From Phycisphaerae bacterium (lineage in GTDB: Bacteria; Planctomycetota; Phycisphaerae; UBA1845): a stretch of 64,000 nt of DNA. Below, one piece after another: positions 43,062-51,850 of the stretch (the stretch's first letter is position 1; each line of letters starts with the position of its first letter). The DNA lies in NCBI GenBank assembly GCA_028289375.1, contig JANQQK010000032.1, positions 1 through 64,000 on the forward strand, written 5' to 3'. The position numbers were made by a program, and so were the translations under genes. The notes beneath the pieces were generated by a model. That model was not told the DNA's origin. It made no database searches and was given only the letters and a program-made list of their open reading frames with translations.

Positions 43062-43775
43062 TCACAGTCCAATCTGAATGGCAGCGCCGCAAGCGGCCAA
43101 TGCGAAACCCGCCGTAGCGTGGGCATAGCGTTCGAGTGATGGAAAAGACCATCGCGACAGGCCGGCGAGAGTGCCCATGACGACGGCGGTCATGGTGAGG
43201 ATGGTCACGACGGCGAAGACGAACGTTACAAGAACCAGGCCGGGCCAGCTGAGTTTGGCTGCGGGCACCATCAGTAGCGGAATGAGCGGTTCGCATGGTC
43301 CGAAGACGAAGATGGTGAACAGCACCCATGGGGTCATGGAGCGTGCGGTGTCGTTATGCGCGTGGGCATGGTCGCCGTGGTGGTCGTGTTCGTGGCAGTG
43401 GACGGTGCCGTCGTCGTGGCTGTGCCAGTGGGTGTGTGGTTTGTTGCGGATGGCGCGGCGGATGCCCCAGAGCATGTAGGCGACGCCGAAACCAAGCAGC
43501 AGCCAGCCGGCCAGCTCGCCGCGGGCTGACTCGAACCATGTGGCGTTCTCGAGTGTGACGCTGGCGAGCGCGATGACGGCGATGCCGATGAGCACCGAGC
43601 TGAGCACGTGGCCGAAACCGCACGCGATCGTGACGGCCAGTGTCTTCGCCAACGACCATCGCCCTGCTCGGGCCATGGCGATAAAGGGCACGTAGTGATC
43701 CGGCCCGGCGATCGTGTGGACGAAGCCGATGGCGGCGGCGGTTGCAATCAGTGCTGTGATGGTGGTGTCGTTCAT
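43062..43775 (-). CDS. NicO/UreH-like membrane transporter with His-rich loop
   Basis: The 237-residue protein has six hydrophobic segments and the signature GFVHTIAGPDHYVPFIAMAR near its N terminus, as in nickel/cobalt efflux (RcnA/NicO) and UreH-type proteins. A cytoplasmic or periplasmic loop holds about 12 histidines (HTHWHSHDD, CHEHDHHGDHAHAH), which suggests metal binding. It is the first gene of a four-gene minus-strand operon. Metal transport is inferred from the family and loop. Confidence 0.85.
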   Translation of the reverse strand: MNDTTITALIATAAAIGFVHTIAGPDHYVPFIAMARAGRWSLAKTLAVTIACGFGHVLSSVLIGIAVIALASVTLENATWFESARGELAGWLLLGFGVAYMLWGIRRAIRNKPHTHWHSHDDGTVHCHEHDHHGDHAHAHNDTARSMTPWVLFTIFVFGPCEPLIPLLMVPAAKLSWPGLVLVTFVFAVVTILTMTAVVMGTLAGLSRWSFPSLERYAHATAGFALAACGAAIQIGL

Positions 43776-43911
43776 GTGTGATACCGCGTTACTTCTTTCT
43801 GCCTGTGCATGATACGTCAGTCGGATGCGTTCGTGAAGCGGATTGGGGTCGCCGTTGAGTGTGCTGCGGCAAGAAGTGTGCGCGATATTGGGGCAGATCG
43901 CCGTATCTCGG

Positions 43912-43941
43912 CTTGACATGCGAATTGATGATCTGGAATAA
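43912..43941 (+). promoter_or_regulatory. Sigma-70-type promoter of the 43985 microprotein gene
   Basis: TTGACA (43912-43917) and AATAAT (43936-43941) are 18 bases apart. Transcription would begin near 43948, giving a 5' leader of about 37 bases. Confidence 0.7.
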
Positions 43942-43984
43942 TCCTTCAGGCTTCCGACACATCTATCATAGGCCGGAGAACGAT

Positions 43985-44095
43985 ATGGAGAGGATTGGCG
44001 GACTCGTTGCGGGGGTGTGGCTTGTGGTGTGCTTGCACGCGGCCATCGCGATTGCATCGTCCAATACGTACAGGTACATCATTTTCAGGCGGTGA
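43985..44095 (+). CDS. 36-residue membrane microprotein
   Basis: The product starts MERIGGLVAGVWLVVCLHAA and ends YRYIIFRR: one membrane helix with a basic tail. GGAG lies six bases before the ATG, a good promoter lies upstream, and its TGA overlaps the ATG of the next gene (TGATG). These three signals together suggest a real gene that feeds translation into the next one. Function is unknown. Confidence 0.65.
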   Translation: MERIGGLVAGVWLVVCLHAAIAIASSNTYRYIIFRR

Positions 44096-44946
44096 TGCGA
44101 ATGAACTGGCGTGTGTTGCTCATGAGGATGGCGATCGGATTGGCTGGTGTCGGTTTTGTGGTCGGCGGCGTCTACGTGTATCGCATGATTCAGTCATATC
44201 AGATATTGCAGGTCCGAGAGGAAGCTGATCCGTTGCGTGAGTTTCAGCGGACGCTGCCGCTGGTTGCGCGTGGCGAGTTGACGAATCCGAAGGAGCTTGC
44301 GGATTTTGAGGAGCTCGTGGCGAATGATGCTGGCATTCGTGCGTGGATGGTGGAGCGGTTTCCGGTCGAAAGGTACGCCGAGCAATTCACGATGATGGCG
44401 CTGGTGTCGCGTCTTGCCGACCGGGGGCAGACTTTCCGCGAATTCGCGGCCTTGCTCGACCACGCGATGCGCAACGACGCGGTTGCCGGGGCCGCTTGCA
44501 AGACGCTGATCCATTACGACATTCCGCAACGCAAAGAACTGATCGCGAAGTACATTGATGTGCCGAATGGCTCGAAGAAGCGGTTTATGACACAAATCGC
44601 GACGCGGACCTATCTCGACATATACGGAGCCCATGGTATTGAGGAGTCCGTCGAACGGCACCTAGCCAGCAATGCCGTGGGCTTTCGTTTTGCATTCGCT
44701 GGATTGGTGGCGTTGCATGCGGATGGTAGGTTGGCGGCGAATGCGATGGACATTTTCATTGGCATGTACGATGGTGGATTCCGCAATTGTGTGGCGGTTC
44801 TCTCGGTCTTCGAGAAGTTCAACCGACACGGGTTCTGCGGGGACTTGCGCGTTTTGGAAGTGGCACATCAACAGTCAACGGCAAGCTGCAAGCCCGAGCA
44901 CCTCGAAAGCGTGATCGCTTACATTGAACGGTGCGGCGATGGCTGA
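44095..44946 (+). CDS. Membrane-anchored helical protein of unknown function
   Basis: The 283-residue product has one N-terminal membrane helix (MAIGLAGVGFVVGGVYVYRM) and a long helical domain (ELADFEELVANDAGIRAWMV, GIEESVERHLASNAVGFRF). AGG lies five bases before the first ATG; a second ATG two codons later is possible. It overlaps the following zinc-ribbon gene by eight bases. It may act with that protein. No family is recognised. Confidence 0.75.
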   Translation: MRMNWRVLLMRMAIGLAGVGFVVGGVYVYRMIQSYQILQVREEADPLREFQRTLPLVARGELTNPKELADFEELVANDAGIRAWMVERFPVERYAEQFTMMALVSRLADRGQTFREFAALLDHAMRNDAVAGAACKTLIHYDIPQRKELIAKYIDVPNGSKKRFMTQIATRTYLDIYGAHGIEESVERHLASNAVGFRFAFAGLVALHADGRLAANAMDIFIGMYDGGFRNCVAVLSVFEKFNRHGFCGDLRVLEVAHQQSTASCKPEHLESVIAYIERCGDG

Positions 44947-45895
44947 AATCGCGGCATCGCCGCCGGACTGGTCGCACGTGCACTTTGACGTTCATTGTGC
45001 GCGGTGTGGGGAGGATCTGTTCGGGCGGGCGGAGGCGGTCTGTCCGACCTGTGATCTGGCGTTCGACTGGGACGAGGCGGTGCCGCTGGAGGCGTTGCGG
45101 TGTGGAACATGCGATTATCCGCTGTATCGGCTGACGCAGGAGCGGTGTCCGGAATGTGGTGAGGCGTTTGCGTGGGACGACGTTGTCACGAATTATCGCC
45201 AGCGCGACAAGCGCGTGTTTGAGTATCGGTGGCGGGAGCAACCGGTGCGGTCGTGGTGGGCGAGTTGGCGGGCGGCGGTGAGGCCGGAGACATTTTGGAC
45301 GCGGGCGAAGCTGTATGATCCGACGCCGGTTGGGGCGCTTGTTGGCTTGGTGATTTCGACAACGGTGCTGTCGATCGCGCTTACCTCGTGTTTTATGTTG
45401 CTTTGTTACTGTGTCTTCGCCGCAGTGTCTGACGCATGGTCCTTCTACTTGCGGTTCTCTGTTGCGACTGTGTCGCGAATTGTTTTCGAGTCAACATGGC
45501 GACTTGGTGCCTTGGAAACTGTGGCTCTGGCGTCCATGATGCTCTATCGGCAGTCTATGCAGCGAGGCCGGTTGCGTAATGGGCACATCGTGCGCATTTG
45601 GGCATACTCGGTCGGACTGCTCGTTCCGGTGTACGTGTTCGTTGGACAGATGGTTTTGTTCGCGGCTGGCTTCGTTGGGCGCCAATTTGCACTGCCAAAT
45701 CTATGGTCATCCACGCTGGCGCAGGCCGTGCCGGTTGCGTTGTTTGGTGTGTGCGCTGTTCATGTCGCATGGAGCGTGCGATGCGGGTTTGGAGACTACC
45801 TCAAAATGCCGCATGCGTGGGGTGTGGCGATTGCGACGGTCGTGATGACGTGTCTGGCGACGGTCATGGTCTTTGTCCTGCACGTGTGGTTCTGA
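44939..45895 (+). CDS. Zinc-ribbon membrane protein (N-terminal double ribbon), paralogue 5
   Basis: The 318-residue product begins with two linked ribbons: CARCGEDLFGRAEAVCPTCDL and CGTCDYPLYRLTQERCPECG. After a basic linker come about five membrane segments. Two further genes at 50763 and 51851 share the same plan and much of the N-terminal sequence (PPDWSxVHF, CARCGxDLFGR). The ribbons are at the opposite end from those in the 19-22 kb cluster. Function is unknown, but the fixed CPECG motif is the same in all. Confidence 0.82.
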   Translation: MAEIAASPPDWSHVHFDVHCARCGEDLFGRAEAVCPTCDLAFDWDEAVPLEALRCGTCDYPLYRLTQERCPECGEAFAWDDVVTNYRQRDKRVFEYRWREQPVRSWWASWRAAVRPETFWTRAKLYDPTPVGALVGLVISTTVLSIALTSCFMLLCYCVFAAVSDAWSFYLRFSVATVSRIVFESTWRLGALETVALASMMLYRQSMQRGRLRNGHIVRIWAYSVGLLVPVYVFVGQMVLFAAGFVGRQFALPNLWSSTLAQAVPVALFGVCAVHVAWSVRCGFGDYLKMPHAWGVAIATVVMTCLATVMVFVLHVWF

Positions 45896-45968
45896 ATCGG
45901 CATCGGTGGCGGGGTTTGCCGGCTGCTCACTACGATATACGAAAGTTGGATTCAGGATGGAGCAAGCC

Positions 45969-46889
45969 ATGACGACAGCAAATTGGCCGGTGTTGCCCGG
46001 CGCGGAATGGGCGGGGACGTATTCGACGGTGCACATGTGGACGCAGATGGTCGGCAAGATCCGCACGGTGCAGATGCCGTGGACCAATCATGGGTGGCAC
46101 ACGACGCTGTACGTGACACCGCAGGGATTGACGACGCTGGCGATGCCGCACGGCGGGCGGTCGTTCCAGATCGATTTCAACTTTGTCCAGCACCGGCTCG
46201 ACATCTCCGCCAGCGACGGCGGGTCGCAATCCTTTGATCTGTCAGCCATGTCGGTCAAGGACTTTCATGGCAAGCTGATGAGCGCGCTCGACAGCATGGA
46301 CCTGGCCGTCGCCATTCATGGTCGGCCCAATGAAGTGGACCCCAATCCGCCCTTCGCCGAAGACACCGAACACGCGTCGTATGACGCCGATGCAATGGCC
46401 CGCATTCATCAGTCGTTTGTGCACGCCGATCGCGTGATGAAACAATTCCGAGCCGGATTCCGGGGCAAGTGCAGCCCGGTGCACTTCTTCTGGGGCAGTT
46501 TCGACATGGCCGTCACCCGTTTCTCAGGTCGAACGGCGCCACAACATCCTGGCGGATTCCCGAACATGCCCGATTGGATCACGCGGGAGGCCTACTCGCA
46601 CGACGTATCAAGCTGCGGATTCTGGCCTGGCAATGGTGAGCAGAACGCCTTCTTCTACGCCTACGCCTACCCGACGCCTGATGGGTTCTCCGGTCAGCCT
46701 GTTCGCCCCGCAGCTGGAACGTACAGCCAGGATCTCGGCGAATTCGTGCTGCCCTATTCGGCCGTTCAGCAATCGGCGACGCCCGATGAGGATCTGCTGG
46801 CGTTCTTCCAGAGCACCTACGAAGCCGCCGCGAGCACGGCGAACTGGGACCGTGATGCGTTGGAATGGCAAGGCCCGGAGCGGGGTTAG
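45969..46889 (+). CDS. DUF5996-type protein
   Basis: The 306-residue cytoplasmic protein is of the family with PWTNHGWHTTLYVTPQGL, RSFQIDFNFVQHRLDI, and a conserved HFFWGSFDMAVTRFSGR. The ATG at 45969 has GGAG six bases upstream and is preferred to one four codons earlier. Full length is usual for the family (about 300). Function has not been defined to my knowledge. Confidence 0.85.
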   Translation: MTTANWPVLPGAEWAGTYSTVHMWTQMVGKIRTVQMPWTNHGWHTTLYVTPQGLTTLAMPHGGRSFQIDFNFVQHRLDISASDGGSQSFDLSAMSVKDFHGKLMSALDSMDLAVAIHGRPNEVDPNPPFAEDTEHASYDADAMARIHQSFVHADRVMKQFRAGFRGKCSPVHFFWGSFDMAVTRFSGRTAPQHPGGFPNMPDWITREAYSHDVSSCGFWPGNGEQNAFFYAYAYPTPDGFSGQPVRPAAGTYSQDLGEFVLPYSAVQQSATPDEDLLAFFQSTYEAAASTANWDRDALEWQGPERG

Positions 46890-46950
46890 CTCTCTTCTGT
46901 CAAAGTCATTAAACTGGACTATCCAGAATCACAGTTCAGCCAGCATTCCA

Positions 46951-47715
46951 ATGAGGTGGATAGTGCAGATTTTCAGACATACTTGGCCTGCGACGGCACT
47001 GTTTGTGTCACTTGCGATTGTGGTGGTCGCAAGTGGTGAGCCGACCGAGAAGGATCTTGGCTCAGGAGCGGCGATTGATGCAAATACGTTCAAGGACCCG
47101 CGCGAGATTCTCGTTCCTGGAACGCACGATGTTGATGTTATGGAACTAACGGCACCCTTGCGCACTCGCGTGTTGCTGGCGAGGTTCAAGGCAGCAATGC
47201 AGGCGAACCCGGATTGGTGGTCGAAGTACGTCGAGGAGCACGCTGAGGAAAGGCCGCTGCCTTACCATCCCAACTTTGGGCTCACCAAGGCGGAATACGA
47301 TGAGATCGGGAAGGGCGAGAATGGCCTAACCGCTGAGAAACGAGCCGACGCGAAGCTGACGATCATGGAGAAGCGTCCCGGTGTCCTTGTGCTCAACGGC
47401 AACGGCGATCTGCCTGACTTGCTGGGTGTTGAGATCGATTTGAACAAGGACTTGGTGCGAACGCGCTACGGAGATTTGACTGAACGATCCGAGACAAACG
47501 CGTCAGAAAGCACGGCACTTGGCGCTTGGAAGGGTGTGGGCTGGAAGCTCAACAGCGTTGATCTTGAGAAAATGACCGGCGCGATCGCGAAGTTCCATGT
47601 GGGTAGGGTCACGGCTTCAGGTCGCAACGTCATCTATTATGACGTTAAGGAGCTCACACCAGACGGCAGAAAACGGTTGACCAATATTCTTCTCTTCGAC
47701 GTTTCTCGGAAGTGA
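46951..47715 (+). CDS. Exported protein of unknown function
   Basis: The 254-residue product starts with an uncleaved or cleaved signal helix (TWPATALFVSLAIVVVASGEP). The mature part is hydrophilic (LTKAEYDEIGKGENGLTAEK, LGVEIDLNKDLVRTRYGDL). Base composition here is a little lower in GC than the neighbours. It stands alone between a plus-strand gene and the convergent DUF2723 gene. No family is recognised. Confidence 0.7.
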   Translation: MRWIVQIFRHTWPATALFVSLAIVVVASGEPTEKDLGSGAAIDANTFKDPREILVPGTHDVDVMELTAPLRTRVLLARFKAAMQANPDWWSKYVEEHAEERPLPYHPNFGLTKAEYDEIGKGENGLTAEKRADAKLTIMEKRPGVLVLNGNGDLPDLLGVEIDLNKDLVRTRYGDLTERSETNASESTALGAWKGVGWKLNSVDLEKMTGAIAKFHVGRVTASGRNVIYYDVKELTPDGRKRLTNILLFDVSRK

Positions 47716-47729
47716 TTGCTGCAGATTGA

Positions 47730-49304
47730 TCATTTTGGAGTCGTCGGCAGCAGCATTTCGTAGAATGACTCAAATTTCTTTGTCTCGCCGGCGTATTGGT
47801 GACCGGGGTTGATTAGGGAGAAAACGCGGCCCTTGGCACCACGCACGAAGTCGACGGTCCAGCGACCCGTGTCCAACTCGATGTCAATGTCGTCTCGGCC
47901 CGAATTGATCTGCGTCATGACCAGTGGGCCCATGTGATGCGAATCAGTCAGGATCGTGGCGTCCTGCGGCATGGCGTCGAAGTCGACTGTCGCGAGATAC
48001 TCCGAGGCGTCGAAGTGTCTCTCCACCATGATCAGTGACGCCTCAGCCGGAAGCCATACGCAGAACGCGACAACCGTCACCACACCAATATTCCAAACAG
48101 CTCTGGAACTGATCGCCAGCACGCGCGTCAGGCCCATCCCCATCAGCCACGCGAGCGGGAAGAGCAAATTTGGCAGCATGGTGGTATGGCTGATGACCCA
48201 GATAAGCAGAATCGGAACGAGACCGCCAGGAATCATCAAGAGCACAAAGGTCGCCACCTCGCGGTTGCGTCGCCACAGCTCCACCGCACCGATGCCGATC
48301 ACCGCGAATGCGACGGCCATGATCGGCCAATACTGCCACCCGAGCTCGTAGATCAGCCATCGCATCTGACTCGTCATCGTGTCCAATGTCGGCTCGAACA
48401 TGTAGTCGAACTGCTTGGCTGACACGAGCCATATCAGCCGATCAACCTTGTCGGACGTGGTCGTATTGGTGACGGGGTAGTCGTCGGGAAAACCGGGGTG
48501 CGCGACGTCGAGATAATTGTAGGCGACGTCGGGTACGTCGCGGACCCACAGGCTGCCCAGGGTGAACGCGATGCAGGCGACGCCGATGCCGAACATGATC
48601 AACACGCGGCGGATGTAGTGCGACGACCAGTATGCCCGCCCTTTTGACGAAAAGATCATCGCCGCGAGGAAGGAGGCCGACATCGCCAGGGTCGGTCCGC
48701 GGCTCGCGACGAGGTAGAAGAACATCGTGACCGCCAGCCAGAACTTCCAATGGCCACACTCGGGCGGATCGTGAAGCCAGCTCAGGAACGACCATATCGA
48801 CCCGACGAGCAGGATGATGCACGTGGCGTAGGTTTCCGGCGTCATGGTCAGGTGCCAGTATTGATCGTCCACCAGAAAGAGCAGGCTCGCGATGGCGGCG
48901 GCGACCGGGTTTGCGCCGGTTCGCAACATGAGCAGCATCAGCATGCCGACGATGGCCAGTCCGAACGTCGCGTTCACGCCACTGACGACGAAATCGGCCC
49001 TGAAAAAGGGCATCGCCAATACGAATGCACGCAGAATCGAGATGACCCCCGCCTGGCCTGGCGGATGTCCGACCGCGCCAAGGGCGACGGTAATCTGCAC
49101 TTCGCCGGGGTCGCCGTAGCAGGGTGCCCAGATGACACGTGCGTAGACGAGTTTCGCTGCGATCAGAATGGTTGCGATCAACATGAGTTGGCCGAACGTG
49201 TCTAGACGCTGCCATTGGCCGCGGGATTCGGTGTTGGCGTCTGATGCGTCGTGCGGTTCGGATGAAGCGTGGGCCGCCGGGTCTGCCGGTGCGGTGTTAC
49301 TCAT
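47730..49304 (-). CDS. DUF2723-type polytopic membrane protein (O-mannosyltransferase-like)
   Basis: The 524-residue product has ten or more membrane segments. The first extracytoplasmic loop has YGDPGEVQITVALGAVGHPPGQ, the Asp/Glu and glycine-rich pattern of the DUF2723 (PMT-like) family, in which glycosyl transfer is presumed. Its ATG lies within the last codons of xseB (eight-base overlap, ATGAGTAA), so the two are co-translated. Pairing of a nuclease subunit with a glycosyltransferase-like protein has no clear functional meaning. Confidence 0.85.
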   Translation of the reverse strand: MSNTAPADPAAHASSEPHDASDANTESRGQWQRLDTFGQLMLIATILIAAKLVYARVIWAPCYGDPGEVQITVALGAVGHPPGQAGVISILRAFVLAMPFFRADFVVSGVNATFGLAIVGMLMLLMLRTGANPVAAAIASLLFLVDDQYWHLTMTPETYATCIILLVGSIWSFLSWLHDPPECGHWKFWLAVTMFFYLVASRGPTLAMSASFLAAMIFSSKGRAYWSSHYIRRVLIMFGIGVACIAFTLGSLWVRDVPDVAYNYLDVAHPGFPDDYPVTNTTTSDKVDRLIWLVSAKQFDYMFEPTLDTMTSQMRWLIYELGWQYWPIMAVAFAVIGIGAVELWRRNREVATFVLLMIPGGLVPILLIWVISHTTMLPNLLFPLAWLMGMGLTRVLAISSRAVWNIGVVTVVAFCVWLPAEASLIMVERHFDASEYLATVDFDAMPQDATILTDSHHMGPLVMTQINSGRDDIDIELDTGRWTVDFVRGAKGRVFSLINPGHQYAGETKKFESFYEMLLPTTPK

Positions 49305-49545
49305 CGGCGGAGGCATCCAAATCCGGGGCGGGCTGGGCCGACAGTGTGCCGTCATCAGTGGCGGAGAGCTTGGCGATGCGCTGTTCGGCTTTGTCGAGCA
49401 TTGCACGGCAACGCTTGACGAGCTTCATGCCCTGTTCGTACTTGGCGATCGACTCTTCGAGGCCGATCTCGGCGCGCTCGATCTCCTCGGTGATCTGTTC
49501 GAGGCTTCTGAGGGCTTCTTCGAATGTCGGTTGCTTTTCGGCCAT
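49297..49545 (-). CDS. xseB: Exodeoxyribonuclease VII small subunit
   Basis: The 82-residue helical protein has the XseB signature: TFEEALRSLEQITEEIERAEIGLEESIAKYEQGMKL, written here as two helices joined at GLEE. It binds the large XseA subunit, which is not in this window. Length is normal for the family. Downstream it overlaps the DUF2723-type gene. Confidence 0.95.
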   Translation of the reverse strand: MAEKQPTFEEALRSLEQITEEIERAEIGLEESIAKYEQGMKLVKRCRAMLDKAEQRIAKLSATDDGTLSAQPAPDLDASADE

Positions 49546-49672
49546 CTCGTGCCCGGAGAATAGCGTCGACCCGCTCTATTCGTCCAGACGGTCGCGCGAT
49601 GAAATGGCCATGCATGCCACGACATCACTCCCTACGCGCGTATGCCGACATTCCTGATTACCGCCACGCGCG

Positions 49673-50275
49673 TCATTGAGAGGGCGAAAGTTCCGAATCA
49701 CCAAGGCCCACACACGTACAAAACGCGATACTTGGATAGTCGCTGTCTGCGACCATAACACAGGTCCTACCAAGTGCGCAACTTCCAGTGCACCTGAGCG
49801 AGCCATCAGGTCTCATGGCCACGCGGCATGCGGTGAAACTCGGACTCTCGAGGTCCGGGTCAATGCAGATCGGATCACAATTGCAGCCAAATACCAGACC
49901 ACGATCCCCAGGAGGGTCAAAAGATAGTGGCTGGCAACCAAAGCATCGGTTGCCAGCCGACCCACACAGCACCACAACGGACCGCGGGCCGAAGATCGTA
50001 TTCGGAAGGGGGAACCTTTGAATCGGAATGGCATTGGCAATGTCCGACTGGCGAAGACCATCAACATAGTTGACAGAGTCATTCCACTGTTGATCCGTCA
50101 TCGCTATGCCCCAGAACTGGTCTGGAAACTCGCCTCGACGCGCCAGCTCCTTTGCTTCGATGACAATCAATTCATTGCCGTTTGGCTGTTTGACTGTCCA
50201 TGTTTGACACCCGGCCAGCATCATTAGCGGCAACGCGGTTGCGATAAGACTGGGTTTGCGAGTCGCGAGAAACAT
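49673..50275 (-). CDS. Cysteine-rich lipoprotein
   Basis: The 200-residue product has a lipobox (MMLAGC). The ATG at 50275 has AAGGGA seven bases upstream and is preferred to one five codons earlier. The C-terminal half has eleven or more cysteines (GNRCFGCQPL, FGCNCDPICIDPD, CTGSCALGRTC), indicating an oxidised, disulfide-bonded export product. No enzymatic motif is seen. Confidence 0.75.
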   Translation of the reverse strand: MFLATRKPSLIATALPLMMLAGCQTWTVKQPNGNELIVIEAKELARRGEFPDQFWGIAMTDQQWNDSVNYVDGLRQSDIANAIPIQRFPLPNTIFGPRSVVVLCGSAGNRCFGCQPLSFDPPGDRGLVFGCNCDPICIDPDLESPSFTACRVAMRPDGSLRCTGSCALGRTCVMVADSDYPSIAFCTCVGLGDSELSPSQ

Positions 50276-50762
50276 GATGGTCCCTTTCATTGTCAGCGTG
50301 ATACGCAGAATGATGAAGGAATACGATAGGCGCCCATCGCATTATCATTCTTTCATATCCGGAAAATGCCATTGTCAAATAGACTATGATCACTTGAGAT
50401 TGATTCAATAGGAGCCTGGATGAAAAAGCAACAGTACTGCAAGTGTGCGAGGCCTGTATCGCGGCGCGATCATTTTCCCAGCTCGCCTATTCTCGCAATC
50501 GGCAGGCGCAATTTGTGCTGAAGCGCTATGCGAAAGACTACTCGACTCGATTGGTCCTTGCCTAAATTGCCAATTCGTGAGCTCAGGCATGATGCATGGA
50601 CTTGTGTTTGGCGCGGTTGCGGAGACGGAATATCAGCCTGGTGGGGCTATCGTCTGGCTCACGTGCATGCGTCCCCCTTGCCTGCCATTGGCCACCGTGG
50701 GGCACGCGACGATGATCATGGCATACTGATTCGGGCAGTTCCTTGTCGAGCGCGGGAGAGTT
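50276..50762. other. Gene-free stretch of 487 bases
   Basis: Open frames exist on both strands, but none has a ribosome site, a start codon of good context or a recognisable product. Nothing else is seen except moderately A/T-rich DNA at 50330-50420, which could hold divergent promoters. Confidence 0.5.
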
Positions 50763-51728
50763 ATGCTTCTGCGGATGAAGAGTCCGTCACTGCCGCCTGA
50801 CTGGTCCAAGGTGCACTTCCCTGTCGAATGTGCCCGCTGTGGCCACGACCTCTTTGGCCGCGACGAACCGACCTGCCCCGCCTGCCAGCTCGAGTTCGAC
50901 TGGTCCGACGCCGTTCCGCTCGATCAACTCAAGTGCAACGAGTGCGGTTACGCACTGATGGGCCTGACCGAACAACGATGTCCCGAATGTGGTGCAGCTT
51001 TCACTTGGGAGGATGCGGTTGCCAACCACCGTCGCAGGGCCGCCCCGTTATTTGAGAACCGTTGGCGGGAAGCGTTCCTGCGTTCATGGTTTACGAGCCT
51101 CTGGTGGGCCGTGCGACCGCATCGACTGTGGCGAGACGTCTCCGTCCGGGACACGCCGTCGATGGCGCCATTGTTCATCATGGTCGCGGTTTCATTGCTC
51201 GCGATGTGCTTATTGGTCAGTGGTCAGCTAATCTGCCAGTGGTCGTTCACCTCGTGGACGCGGGGCATCATCGTGCCGGAATACTGGGCGCAGATTCTGA
51301 CGCGCGCTTTCAGCCATGGCGCCCAAGTAGCGATTTATGCCGGCTTTTGGGAATGCCTCGTACTGTTGCTCATGCTGCCGCACGGCCAGTTCATTCAGCC
51401 GGTTTCGCCGAGGAAGGCACATATTGTCCGCATCTGGGCCTACTCTGTTTGCATGTACGGCAACATATGTTTCGCGATCGTCTCTGTCCTGATGGAGACG
51501 ATTAATGGCATGCAGCATCTGCTCGGCATTTCGCAGGATGCCCAGTACGCGGCATCGGTCGCCGTTCTTATAACCTGGGCGATATCTTATTCATTGGTGC
51601 CCTTCGGCATGCACAGAGGGTTCCGACAATATCTGAGAGTCAGCTACAGTTGGGCAATCGCGCTGGCGACGCTGTTTCTGTCGTTCGTTGTGTTTAGCGC
51701 CATCATGGGACTGATATCCCGTCTGTAG
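50763..51728 (+). CDS. Zinc-ribbon membrane protein (N-terminal double ribbon), paralogue 6
   Basis: The 321-residue product has two linked ribbons (CARCGHDLFGRDEPTCPAC and CNECGYALMGLTEQRCPECG) and then about five membrane segments. GGGAGAG lies four bases before the ATG. The first 75 codons are almost identical in DNA to those of the next gene, while the membrane parts have diverged. The ribbon could bind a nucleic acid, a partner protein or only zinc; nothing in the sequence decides. Confidence 0.82.
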   Translation: MLLRMKSPSLPPDWSKVHFPVECARCGHDLFGRDEPTCPACQLEFDWSDAVPLDQLKCNECGYALMGLTEQRCPECGAAFTWEDAVANHRRRAAPLFENRWREAFLRSWFTSLWWAVRPHRLWRDVSVRDTPSMAPLFIMVAVSLLAMCLLVSGQLICQWSFTSWTRGIIVPEYWAQILTRAFSHGAQVAIYAGFWECLVLLLMLPHGQFIQPVSPRKAHIVRIWAYSVCMYGNICFAIVSVLMETINGMQHLLGISQDAQYAASVAVLITWAISYSLVPFGMHRGFRQYLRVSYSWAIALATLFLSFVVFSAIMGLISRL

Positions 51729-51850
51729 ACGAAGCGGCAAGTAGGCTTCTACGCCGGCATACGCTGCCAATGCGGGGGGAATGACGGCCCGGACTGTTCG
51801 TGGTGCATCGATCATAGCCATGAGTAGTTCTGATCGGCTATTCTACTCAC

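Noticed and set aside
50445-50729. A 94-codon plus-strand frame in the 50.3-50.8 kb gap.
   Set aside because: There is no ribosome site, the product has no hydrophobic or domain pattern, and base use by codon position does not look coding.
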